Of a DNA stretch of 18,806 nucleotides, positions 7,664 to 18,806 are shown piece by piece. The position numbers and the translations under genes were made by a program. Under the pieces are notes generated by a model that did not search any database, was not told where the DNA came from, and was given only the letters and a program-made list of their open reading frames with translations. Source of the DNA: an uncultured Oxalobacter sp. (GTDB taxonomy: Bacteria; Pseudomonadota; Gammaproteobacteria; Burkholderiales; Burkholderiaceae_D); assembly GCA_937916185.1 (NCBI GenBank), contig CALGGD010000330.1, forward strand, positions 1 through 18,806, written 5' to 3'. The stretch's first letter is position 1, and each line of letters opens with the position of its first letter.

Positions 7664-7690
7664 CTTGAAATCCCGGGAACCCGCCCATAT
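7664..7690 (+). promoter_or_regulatory. Sigma-32-like heat-shock promoter of groES
   Basis: CTTGAAA (7664-7670) followed after 12 bases by GCCCATAT (7683-7690) resembles the RpoH consensus CTTGAAA / CCCCATnT. It overlaps the sigma-70-like promoter described separately, so both polymerase forms could use nearly the same start. Confidence 0.65.
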
Positions 7691-7693
7691 ACT
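7665..7693 (+). promoter_or_regulatory. Sigma-70-like promoter of groES
   Basis: TTGAAA (7665-7670), a 17-base spacer, and TATACT (7688-7693) give a near-consensus vegetative promoter. The -10 runs into the first base of the CIRCE operator, so transcription would begin inside the operator. Confidence 0.8.
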
Positions 7694-7719
7694 TAGCACT
7701 CGTTAAGGGAGAGTGCTAA
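7693..7719. promoter_or_regulatory. CIRCE operator (HrcA binding site)
   Basis: TTAGCACTC (7693-7701), a 9-base spacer and GAGTGCTAA (7711-7719) match the CIRCE consensus without mismatch. HrcA bound here would block the groESL promoter. This implies that an hrcA gene exists elsewhere in the genome. Confidence 0.97.
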
Positions 7720-7815
7720 CAACAGCCTCTGTTCCTGTTCTTTGATTGAAGGAAAATACCCGTCCACGCGGCATGACCGGGTGGATTAACCAGATAGATT
7801 TTATAAGGAATTGTT

Positions 7816-8106
7816 ATGAAACTTCGTCCTTTGCAAGACCGTATCATCATCAAACGTGTTGAACAGACAACCACAACGGCATCTGGTCTGATTATTCCAG
7901 ATGCGGCGGCGGAAAAACCAGACCAGGGAGAGGTCTTGGCTGTCGGTAATGGCAAAGTGCTGGAAGACGGCAAGGTGCTGCCTCTTGATGTCAAGGTCGG
8001 TGATTTTGTCCTGTTCGGCAAATATTCCGGTCAGGCAGTGAAGGTTGATGGCGAAGAACTGCTCGTCATGCGTGAATCCGATGTCATGGCTATCATCGAA
8101 CAGTAA
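7816..8106 (+). CDS. groES: Co-chaperonin GroES
   Basis: The 96-residue 10-kDa lid of the GroEL chaperonin, normal family length. It begins [16 protein letters not shown] and contains the mobile loop region ([18 protein letters not shown]) and the closing [13 protein letters not shown] 6 bases before the start is the ribosome binding site. It is the first gene of the groESL operon, about 97 bases after the CIRCE element, and shares that control with groEL. Confidence 0.98.
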   Translation: MKLRPLQDRIIIKRVEQTTTTASGLIIPDAAAEKPDQGEVLAVGNGKVLEDGKVLPLDVKVGDFVLFGKYSGQAVKVDGEELLVMRESDVMAIIEQ

Positions 8107-8155
8107 CGGCTGTTTGGTCTGCAAGTCAGAAATCCATCGTATCAAAAGATTTTAG

Positions 8156-9811
<1,656 letters not shown>

Positions 9812-9846
9812 TCATTCCTCCATGGGTTTACCCATCTGAGAAAAAA

Positions 9847-9878
9847 GGCCTGCGGTCAGTTTCCCGCAGGTCTTTTTT
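9847..9878 (+). terminator. Rho-independent terminator of groESL
   Basis: GGCCTGCGG (9847-9855) pairs with CCGCAGGTC (9864-9872), with one G-U pair and an 8-base loop, followed by six T (9873-9878). An A-run just before the stem could make it work in reverse, although no gene on the minus strand lies nearby. Confidence 0.92.
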
Positions 9879-9977
9879 ATGTCTGAAAAGCCTTCTTTCC
9901 GCCTTATGGAGGCCACGCCTGACATGGCTTTGTACGATAAAATAGACATTCCTGAACAGGCGCCATCTGAATGAATC

Positions 9978-11498
9978 ATGTCTTTTCCTCATTTTGATCC
10001 ATCCTCAAAGCATGACAGGCGGGTTTTTGCACAAAAGACGACCCGCACATGGCGACAGATGGTGACCTGGATACTGGCGCCGCTGCTGATTGGCATTGCC
10101 GGTGTCAGCATGGCGAACATCAGCAGGATCTGCTATGAAGTCAATCAATGGATTTCCAGCCATCTGGGATGGGGTGCCATTGTCTATATGCCGGTTGGCT
10201 ATGCGCTGCTGATTTTTGTAAGCCGACGTTTTTTCCCCGGGACGCAGGGCAGTGGGATTCCACAGGCAATCGCTGTGCTGGAGGATCATGACGGGACAAA
10301 AAAATCGAACCTGCTTTCAGTCCGTATTGTCATCGGCCGTATTTTACTGCTGATTGGCGGATTGGTTATCGGGGCTTCGATTGGTCATGAGGGACCCATG
10401 GTGCAGATTGGTGGTTCAATCATGCACATATTCTTCGGCTATGGCACGTTGAAAAGGGCTGAACACCGCCAGATGCTGGTGTTGGCAGGTGGTGCAGCAG
10501 GGATTGCAGCGACTTTCAACACACCAATCGGAGGGATTATGTTTGCCATGGAGGAAATGGCAAAAAAATATGTATACCGAGGGCATAACCAGACGATTTT
10601 CACCGTATTGCTGTCAGGATTGGTGTCATTGGTCATCATGGGCAATTACACCTATTTCGGGAAATACCATATTGAACTGGATTTTGTGACGCATGTTCCT
10701 GCGATTCTGGTCTGCGGTGCTGTTGGGGGGGTATTCGGGGGTGTCTTCAGCCTGTTGGCGCAGAAAACACCGGATGGTTTGCCGGAAAGGCTGCGGCGGA
10801 TGCTGACGCATCATCCGATGGCGTTTGCGGCGGTATGTGGTCTGGCGATGGCTGGCCTGAGCCTGGCGACAGATGGTCTGGTCAATGGCACCGGATACGT
10901 GCCGACAAAAATGGCTTTGGAGAGTGATGCCGCGACACACGTCTGGTTTTATGGTCCGGCAAAATTTGCCGGGACATTGCTTTCAGCACTGTGCGGGCTT
11001 CCTGGCGGGCTGTTTGCGCCAACCCTGGCCGTTGGCGGCGGACTGGGGGATATGGTTTCCCATGTCTTGCCGGACATCGCCCCCCATCGCGCACTGATTA
11101 TCCTGGTGATGGTGGCCTATCTTTCAGGTCTGACGCAGTCCCCTTTGACAGCTTTTGTGATTTCGGTGGAAATCACAGGCAGTTATGAACTGCTGCTGCC
11201 GATGATTGCTGTCTCACTGATTGCAAATTCTGTCTCAAAGGTGGTTTGCCCGACATCGTTCTATCATAAACTGGCATTGAGGTTCGAGAAACATCCCGTA
11301 ACTGAGCATAAAAAAGAAAAGGGAAAACAGAAGGACAGAAAAACAGCGGATGCTGGGGAACCATTGGCTGATGCCAATCAATCAGAAGGGAAACCCGCTG
11401 GCGATGCAGGTAAGGACAGCCCAATGCAGGAACAGGCGGCAGAAGCAGTCAATGATACGGGACGGACAGGAAAACCGCCTGGTTCCCCTTCATCATGA
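9978..11498 (+). CDS. clcA: CLC-family chloride channel or H+/Cl- antiporter
   Basis: Polytopic inner-membrane protein of the CLC family, 506 residues. The selectivity-filter motifs are present: GSGIP (91-95), GHEGP with the gating Glu at 138 (the usual GREGP has Arg where this has His), and GGLFAP (343-348). The segment FNTPIGGIMFAMEEM has Glu at the place of the internal proton glutamate of E. coli ClcA, which favours an H+/Cl- antiporter over a channel. From about residue 437 to the end the protein is hydrophilic and rich in Lys, Glu, Gly and Pro; no CBS domain is visible. ATG 9978 has only a weak ribosome binding site. The gene is convergent with fur. ClcA-type transporters commonly serve acid resistance, which is inference here. 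Confidence 0.9.
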   Translation: MSFPHFDPSSKHDRRVFAQKTTRTWRQMVTWILAPLLIGIAGVSMANISRICYEVNQWISSHLGWGAIVYMPVGYALLIFVSRRFFPGTQGSGIPQAIAVLEDHDGTKKSNLLSVRIVIGRILLLIGGLVIGASIGHEGPMVQIGGSIMHIFFGYGTLKRAEHRQMLVLAGGAAGIAATFNTPIGGIMFAMEEMAKKYVYRGHNQTIFTVLLSGLVSLVIMGNYTYFGKYHIELDFVTHVPAILVCGAVGGVFGGVFSLLAQKTPDGLPERLRRMLTHHPMAFAAVCGLAMAGLSLATDGLVNGTGYVPTKMALESDAATHVWFYGPAKFAGTLLSALCGLPGGLFAPTLAVGGGLGDMVSHVLPDIAPHRALIILVMVAYLSGLTQSPLTAFVISVEITGSYELLLPMIAVSLIANSVSKVVCPTSFYHKLALRFEKHPVTEHKKEKGKQKDRKTADAGEPLADANQSEGKPAGDAGKDSPMQEQAAEAVNDTGRTGKPPGSPSS

Positions 11499-11566
11499 AC
11501 AGGAAGGAAAAGGCAGATTTGACACAGGGTGCGTCACGGGCTTGCTATTGTATACGGACAAGACAG

Positions 11567-11986
11567 TCATTTCTGTCGGCATGCGCTGCATCGGCCATAG
11601 AGCGCAAGGTTATGGTCAACGAGCTCATAGTTCATCCGTGCAGCAACTTCCTGTTGATGGCGTTCAATCTCGGCATCCTGGAACTCTTCAACACGGCCGC
11701 AGCTGACACAGACAATATGGTCGTGGTGGGTGCCCTCATTGAGTTCATAGATGGCTTTACCGGTTTCAAAGTAGTTGCGTGATAATATGCCCGCCTGTTC
11801 AAATTGCGTGAGGACACGGTAAACGGTGGCAAGTCCGATATCTTGGTTTTCCGCCAGCAGTCGACGGTAGACATCCTCTGCACTGAAATGGCTTGAGGCG
11901 TTTCTCTGGAAAATGTCAAGGATTTTCAAGCGTGGCAGGGTTGCTTTCAAGCCGGTTGCTTTCAGGTCACTGGGTTTGACGCTCAT
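11567..11986 (-). CDS. fur: Ferric uptake regulator Fur
   Basis: Iron-dependent transcriptional repressor, 139 residues. It has the winged-helix DNA-binding part ([14 protein letters not shown], then [20 protein letters not shown]) and the metal-binding dimer domain with HHDH, CVSCG (first CxxC) and a second CxxC near the C-terminus (CSAC). The start at 11986 gives [21 protein letters not shown], the normal family beginning. The open frame continues upstream, but a good promoter at 12039-12067 lies inside that extension, so longer starts are rejected. It stands divergent to the bamE-dapB pair, an arrangement familiar from Burkholderiales. It presumably controls iron genes, including the nearby feo operon (inference). 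Confidence 0.96.
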   Translation of the reverse strand: MSVKPSDLKATGLKATLPRLKILDIFQRNASSHFSAEDVYRRLLAENQDIGLATVYRVLTQFEQAGILSRNYFETGKAIYELNEGTHHDHIVCVSCGRVEEFQDAEIERHQQEVAARMNYELVDHNLALYGRCSACRQK

Positions 11987-12038
11987 TGTTTTGAGGAGCC
12001 TTTCTGTTTCAGATTGGTTCTTTACGGTTATCTGCTTT

Positions 12039-12067
12039 ATCATATAGCTTTTGCAGAATCTGCTCAA
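12039..12067 (-). promoter_or_regulatory. Promoter of fur
   Basis: On the minus strand: TTGAGC (plus coordinates 12062-12067), 17-base spacer, TATGAT (12039-12044). This predicts a leader of about 45 bases before the fur ATG at 11986. Confidence 0.7.
12053..12063. repeat. Small palindrome inside the fur promoter
   Basis: GCAGA-A-TCTGC is an 11-base perfect inverted repeat lying mostly in the spacer of the fur promoter and in the leader of divergent bamE. It could be an operator shared by both genes. It does not match the Fur consensus. Confidence 0.35.
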
Positions 12068-12095
12068 TAAATTGCTGTTAGGGTTCATTTTCGAC

Positions 12096-13706
12096 ATGCG
12101 TGGGAAACGAGATAATCTGTTGCGTTTTATCCGAACGTCTTTGCTGCTGGTCTCAACAGCGGCAGTGCTGTTTGGGTGTGCATCGAAGAATCCCCTGATT
12201 GATGAGGACACACCGGTCGATGATGACAAGGCAGTGATTGCAGCCATTGAGGCGGATGAGCAGAAACTGCGTGAAGAGCAGGCATTGAAAGAACGCCAAG
12301 AGAAAGAACGGATCCTGGCAGAATCCCACAGACGTGCAGAAGAACAGATACTGCCCAGGGAAAAGCCGGCGGGGGAAGTATTGCCGGTGGAACAGACGGT
12401 ATCAGGAAAGCAGGCGCTGGAAACCGCTGCCAGGGAAAAAACAGAAAAAGTGGTTCAGCAGCCCATTGTTCCTGTATCCAGGCCTGCGGAAGCGGAACAT
12501 GCTGAGTCCATTGTGAAGCCGGTTGAGCCGGAACGGGTCAACACAGAGATTCCAGAAGTGAAGGAAGTGAGCGTTTCCGGTCAGGAAGAAAGAAGGCAGC
12601 TGGAGATTGTTCCTGAATTCCATGCACCGGAACGCCGTCCAATCACTTACAGCGCCTATGGCAATGCCGATCGGGGAGAAAAGGAAGAAGTCCTGTTGAA
12701 TTCACCGCCAAGACCTGTCAAGAAATGGATGATTTTCTTTACACCTTACCGGGTGAACCAGCAGCAGGGCAACTTTATCTCAGCTGAGATGCTGAACCGT
12801 CTGCAGCCTGGAATGACAAAAGAACAGGTGCGTTTTGCTTTGGGGACGCCTTTGCTGATGGATATGTTCCATGCGAACCGCTGGGATTACCCTTTCCGCC
12901 TGCTGAAGCAGAACGGTGCCCTGTCCACCTACCGTGTCGCGGTATTTTTCAATCAGGACGGTGTCGTTGAAAGCGTGAAACATGACAGCCTGCCAGAAGA
13001 GATTGAATACCTCAACCAGATCACCTCTGATGATGAGTCCATGGATAAACCCAAGAAAGATGGACTGGCTTCAACAGACCATCATATGACAGGCGATTTC
13101 CAGCCAGGACACTCGCCGACGCCATTGGAGGCTGGGGCGGCAGGGACGCCGACACCGGAAGAGCTTGAACGCCAGTTGCCGTCGATTGCGCCTGTCAGGA
13201 CAACGGGCGGAGAGCCGGATGTCCACAAACCGGATTATGTCCCAGGGCGGGTTTCCAGATCTGGCAAGCCTTCCCGTCCACTGCCAGGTGTGAAACCTGT
13301 TGCCAATCAGACATGGACTCCTAAGGATATAGCCATTGCGGTACCGGAAATCAAGGGGGATGACGGACCAGAACAGGTTGTGGATTATCAGAGCCTGCCT
13401 TCTTACCGTACAGGAACGTATGGCGGCGGTCAGCCCGGTTCCCCGCGTCCAATCAGTGCGTTCAGGCCTTCAACGGTCCAGGAACCGGTCGAAGGGGCTG
13501 TTTCTGAAGAGAAACGTTCCGAATGGATGGCAAACCGTGATGCGATGCTGCGGGCATTGCATGCTTATGATGACGTGGAAGGTGAAGAGAACAAGAACCT
13601 GACTTATGACAGTATCAGGAAATTTGAGTCTATCAGTATCCCAAGGCGTACTGACAAGATGGTTCCGGAATCACCAAACCTTAAACAGATCGGAAATATC
13701 CAATAA
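12096..13706 (+). CDS. bamE: Enlarged BamE/OmlA/SmpA-domain lipoprotein
   Basis: BamE is a small lipoprotein of the outer-membrane beta-barrel assembly (BAM) complex. From ATG 12096 the product has 536 residues: a basic n-region and hydrophobic core, then a lipobox-like VLFGC with the lipid-acceptor Cys at 28. A charged Glu/Lys/Gln-rich stretch follows (about 50-110, possible coiled coil), then a Pro/Val/Glu-rich linker. The BamE fold lies at about residues 215-300 ([58 protein letters not shown]). A Pro/Gly-rich tail of over 200 residues ends the protein. Usual BamE proteins have about 110-180 residues, so both flanks are extra. A TTG at 12051 in frame is possible but would put 15 residues before the basic region. 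The stop overlaps the dapB start. The fur-bamE-dapB order supports orthology to Burkholderiales bamE. Confidence 0.85.
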   Translation: MRGKRDNLLRFIRTSLLLVSTAAVLFGCASKNPLIDEDTPVDDDKAVIAAIEADEQKLREEQALKERQEKERILAESHRRAEEQILPREKPAGEVLPVEQTVSGKQALETAAREKTEKVVQQPIVPVSRPAEAEHAESIVKPVEPERVNTEIPEVKEVSVSGQEERRQLEIVPEFHAPERRPITYSAYGNADRGEKEEVLLNSPPRPVKKWMIFFTPYRVNQQQGNFISAEMLNRLQPGMTKEQVRFALGTPLLMDMFHANRWDYPFRLLKQNGALSTYRVAVFFNQDGVVESVKHDSLPEEIEYLNQITSDDESMDKPKKDGLASTDHHMTGDFQPGHSPTPLEAGAAGTPTPEELERQLPSIAPVRTTGGEPDVHKPDYVPGRVSRSGKPSRPLPGVKPVANQTWTPKDIAIAVPEIKGDDGPEQVVDYQSLPSYRTGTYGGGQPGSPRPISAFRPSTVQEPVEGAVSEEKRSEWMANRDAMLRALHAYDDVEGEENKNLTYDSIRKFESISIPRRTDKMVPESPNLKQIGNIQ

Positions 13707-14512
13707 TGAACAAGATGAAAATCGCTGTTGCCGGCGCGAACGGCCGGATGGGGCATATGTTGATTGAGGCAGTCCTCAATGCGGAAGATGCGGAACTTGT
13801 CGGGGCACTGGATATCCCTGGCTCTCCTGCCATTGGCAAGGATGCGGGGATGTTCCTGGGACAGCAGACCGGGGTGCGGATTGAATCTGACATGGAAAAA
13901 GCTTTTGCCGGTGCGGATTATGTGATTGATTTCACCCGTCCTGCGGGTACCTTGGAACATCTGGCATGGTGTGCCGCGCATGGCGTGAAGATGGTGATTG
14001 GCACAACTGGTTTTGATGAGGCGGGCAAACAGGCGATTGCGGAAGCCGCGATGAAGATTCCGGTTGTCTTTGCGCCGAATATGAGTGTCGGAGTGAATGT
14101 CACAATGAAACTGCTGGCTGTCGCCGCCAGGCATTTTGCCAAGGGCTATGACATCGAAATCATTGAGGCACACCATCGCCATAAGATGGATGCGCCTTCG
14201 GGAACAGCCCTGAGGATGGGGGAAGTCATCGCAGAGGCGGTTGGTCGTGACTTGAAGGAATACGGGGTGTTTGCCCGCCAGGGAATCACCGGTGAACGTA
14301 ATCCCTCCTCAATCGGCTTTTCGGTCATCCGGGGAGGGGACATTGTAGGGGATCATACAGTCCTGTTTGCCGGGACAGGGGAACGGATTGAGATTTCGCA
14401 TAAATCGGCAAGCCGTGCGTCTTATGCGCAGGGGAGCCTGATTGGCTGCCGTTTCCTTGCTGGCAAGTCGGCAGGCCTTTATGACATGCAGGATGTCTTG
14501 GGGTTGAAGTGA
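13706..14512 (+). CDS. dapB: 4-hydroxy-tetrahydrodipicolinate reductase
   Basis: NAD(P)H-dependent reductase of the diaminopimelate/lysine pathway, cytosolic, 268 residues. The N-terminal Rossmann motif is GANGRMG (10-16). The family signature [16 protein letters not shown] (154-169) contains the catalytic His pair and Lys. The closing part ([29 protein letters not shown]) is typical. The start codon shares one base with the bamE stop (TAATG), which implies translational coupling to the lipoprotein gene. Confidence 0.97.
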   Translation: MNKMKIAVAGANGRMGHMLIEAVLNAEDAELVGALDIPGSPAIGKDAGMFLGQQTGVRIESDMEKAFAGADYVIDFTRPAGTLEHLAWCAAHGVKMVIGTTGFDEAGKQAIAEAAMKIPVVFAPNMSVGVNVTMKLLAVAARHFAKGYDIEIIEAHHRHKMDAPSGTALRMGEVIAEAVGRDLKEYGVFARQGITGERNPSSIGFSVIRGGDIVGDHTVLFAGTGERIEISHKSASRASYAQGSLIGCRFLAGKSAGLYDMQDVLGLK

Positions 14513-14565
14513 CCTCAACCGCCTGGCAGTGGGTGCAGGCAGAATATATGCGGACATCATCCTGA

Positions 14566-17268
<2,703 letters not shown>

Positions 17269-17281
17269 CAGGGAACTGCTC

Positions 17282-17905
17282 ATGGAAATCACACACAGCC
17301 CTCATTTCCGTTCCATCGCCCGTTGGCTTGCTGCCGTCGGGTTTGCATTCATGCTGGCAGCGTGTGGATTCCATCTGCGGGGCGATTTCAAGTTTGCATT
17401 CAAGTCGATGTATCTTGAAACACCGCCTGGGTCGGTGATTCCCAGATTGTTCAAAAGGCTGAACCGGGGGATGCAGATGACGGATATTGTGGCATCCCCG
17501 AAACAGGCGGAGGTCATCCTTTCAGTTTCCCATGAACGTAAGAAACAGAAGACACTGTCCTATGACAACCATGGGGATGCCCGTGAATATGCGTTGTATT
17601 ACCGTGTGACATATTCCCTGCGCACTCAGAAGGGCAAGGAACTGGTTGAACCGACTACCATCACCCTGCGCCGGACAATGACTTATGACGAATCGGAAGA
17701 CTTGGCGAAAGAACGTGAAAAGCAGATGCTGTATGCTGATATGCAGCAGGATATCGCCCAGCAGATCCTGCGTCGCCTGAGCAGGGTCACAATGGAAGAA
17801 GGGGATGCGTTGCCCCAGGGAACACAAGCTGATGGCGGGATGGTTCAGAACCAGAATGCGGAAATGCCGGGAGGCATGTTCCAGATTGAACCGGAAGGTC
17901 AATGA
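17282..17905 (+). CDS. lptE: LPS assembly lipoprotein LptE
   Basis: Outer-membrane lipoprotein that forms the plug of the LptD translocon, placing LPS in the outer leaflet. The 207-residue product has a signal sequence (RWLAAVGFAFM) and lipobox LAAC with Cys28, directly followed by GFHLRGDF, the family hallmark; the next block is SMYLETPPGS. The start at 17282 is preceded by AGGGAA 7 bases upstream and follows the full-length leuS stop by 13 bases; a longer reading from 17231 would start inside leuS. A conserved central part ends with an Arg/Leu-rich helix (AQQILRRLSRV); the last ~35 residues are Gly/Met/Gln-rich and probably flexible. It sits between leuS and holA, the standard order in proteobacteria. 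Confidence 0.93.
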   Translation: MEITHSPHFRSIARWLAAVGFAFMLAACGFHLRGDFKFAFKSMYLETPPGSVIPRLFKRLNRGMQMTDIVASPKQAEVILSVSHERKKQKTLSYDNHGDAREYALYYRVTYSLRTQKGKELVEPTTITLRRTMTYDESEDLAKEREKQMLYADMQQDIAQQILRRLSRVTMEEGDALPQGTQADGGMVQNQNAEMPGGMFQIEPEGQ

Positions 17906-17932
17906 CAGGTCAAACGCTGACGGTGGGCTGAT

Positions 17933-18806
17933 ATGCTGCTCCGATATGAAGCCCTTGAAACACATCTGAAAGGTGAATTGGCATCGCTGTATGTGTTGGC
18001 AGGTGATGAATACCTGTTGGTGCAGGAAGCGGTTGACTTGATCCGCGCGGCGGTGCATGAGCGGGGATTTACCGAACGGCAGGGCTTTACGGTTGAAAGG
18101 GGGTTCAAATGGGAAGATCTGTATGTCGCAGACAATGCCCTGTCCCTGTTCGGTGACCGTAAATTGATTGAATTGCGGATCCCATCCGGTAAACCTGGTA
18201 AAGAAGGATCGCAGGCCATCCAGCAGTATGTGTCGGGGCTGTCTCCAGATAATGTCACCTTGATCACCCTTCCCCAGCTTGATTGGAATACCCGGAAGTC
18301 ATCGTGGGTTTCCGCATTGCAGAAGCGTGCAGTTTATATTGAGGTGAATCCTGTGGATGTCGCCCAGCTGGGTGGCTGGATTGCTTCCCGCCTGCGGCGG
18401 CAGCATCAGCAGGCGGACCGGGCGGCAATCCAGTTTCTGGTTGAGCGGGTTGAGGGCAATCTGCTGGCGGCCTGGCAGGAAATCCAGAAATTGGCACTTC
18501 TGTATCCAGAAGGGACGTTGACAGAAGAGCAGGTGCGGCATGCGGTGCTTGATGTTGCCCGCTATGATGTTTTCCAGGTCAGCGAGGCGATGCTTGGACG
18601 TGATACGGCACGTTTTATCCGTATGATGGATGGGCTCAAAGGGGAGGGGACACCATTGCCCCTGCTGCTTTGGGTGTTTGTCGATGAAATCAGGGTGCTG
18701 CTCCGTTGCCGTCAGGCGTTGGATGCCGGTATGAACCCGTCGGAAGTCGCCCGTGCCAACCGTCTTCGGGGTGCCCGTGAACGTCTGGTGATGAATACGC
18801 TGCGTT
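17933..18806 (+). CDS. holA: DNA polymerase III delta subunit, partial at window end
   Basis: The delta subunit of the clamp loader opens the beta sliding clamp during replication. The frame is open from ATG 17933 to the last base (291 codons, no stop), so the gene continues beyond the window. Family features: LASLYVLAGDEYLLVQEAVDLIR at the start, WNTRKSSWVSALQKRAVYIEV, and GGWIASRLRRQHQQADRAAIQFLVERVEGNLLAAWQEIQKL, followed by ARYDVFQVSEAMLGRD. Family length is about 340, so roughly 50 residues are missing. A weak GGTGGG precedes the start, 27 bases after lptE. Confidence 0.93.
   Translation, partial: MLLRYEALETHLKGELASLYVLAGDEYLLVQEAVDLIRAAVHERGFTERQGFTVERGFKWEDLYVADNALSLFGDRKLIELRIPSGKPGKEGSQAIQQYVSGLSPDNVTLITLPQLDWNTRKSSWVSALQKRAVYIEVNPVDVAQLGGWIASRLRRQHQQADRAAIQFLVERVEGNLLAAWQEIQKLALLYPEGTLTEEQVRHAVLDVARYDVFQVSEAMLGRDTARFIRMMDGLKGEGTPLPLLLWVFVDEIRVLLRCRQALDAGMNPSEVARANRLRGARERLVMNTLR

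Noticed and set aside
9919..9943. Promoter for clcA (CTGACA and TAAAAT)
   Set aside because: The spacer is only 13 bases and no better pair was found; not supported.
11519..11556. TTGACA followed by TATTGTATAC between clcA and fur, a possible plus-strand promoter
   Set aside because: The spacing to any good -10 is off (about 21 bases), and it would only drive antisense RNA into fur; no gene on that strand follows until bamE.
14502..14520. Hairpin GGTTGA/TCAACC at the dapB stop as a terminator
   Set aside because: Only six pairs and no T-run; too weak to call.

Overview
The window is a stretch of bacterial chromosome from a betaproteobacterium, most likely Burkholderiales and possibly Oxalobacteraceae (an Oxalobacter-like anaerobe). 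This rests on gene neighbourhoods and protein families seen here: lapB next to a stand-alone heptose kinase, fur divergent from a BamE lipoprotein gene followed by dapB, and leuS-lptE-holA in a row. The moderate GC content and the anaerobic-style ferrous iron operon also fit. The taxon is an inference; no rRNA gene is present. The first 27 bases are not genomic. They match the end of the standard Illumina TruSeq read-2 adapter, and the next ~120 bases do not fit the gene they join, so the left edge is probably a library artefact.

Layout. (1) 69-932: the C-terminal part of LapB, then rfaE1 (heptose-7-phosphate kinase), both serving lipopolysaccharide synthesis, meeting a convergent uvrD helicase gene with one base between stops. 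(2) 4418-7545: a ferrous iron uptake operon feoA-feoA-feoB followed by two tandem duplicated small Cys-rich membrane proteins, closed by a clear rho-independent terminator. (3) 7664-9878: groES-groEL with a complete control region (sigma-70-like promoter, overlapping sigma-32-like elements, perfect CIRCE operator for HrcA) and a terminator. (4) 9978-11498: a ClcA-type chloride channel/antiporter, convergent with fur. (5) 11567-14512: fur on the minus strand from a good promoter, divergent from an unusually large BamE-domain lipoprotein gene that overlaps dapB. (6) 14629-18806: leuS, lptE and the start of holA.

Two themes link the genes: outer membrane and LPS biogenesis (lapB, rfaE1, bamE, lptE) and iron (feo operon, fur). 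The remainder is housekeeping (uvrD, groESL, dapB, leuS, holA).

The points that most deserve a second look are: an in-frame TGA at 17125-17127 that cuts the last 46 codons off leuS where the family has glycine; the 536-residue BamE protein, several times the usual size; and the duplicated FeoB-associated Cys-rich proteins, whose membrane halves are conserved while their metal-binding tails differ. I did not find a convincing wholly new system (no CRISPR array, defence island, phage or transposon).
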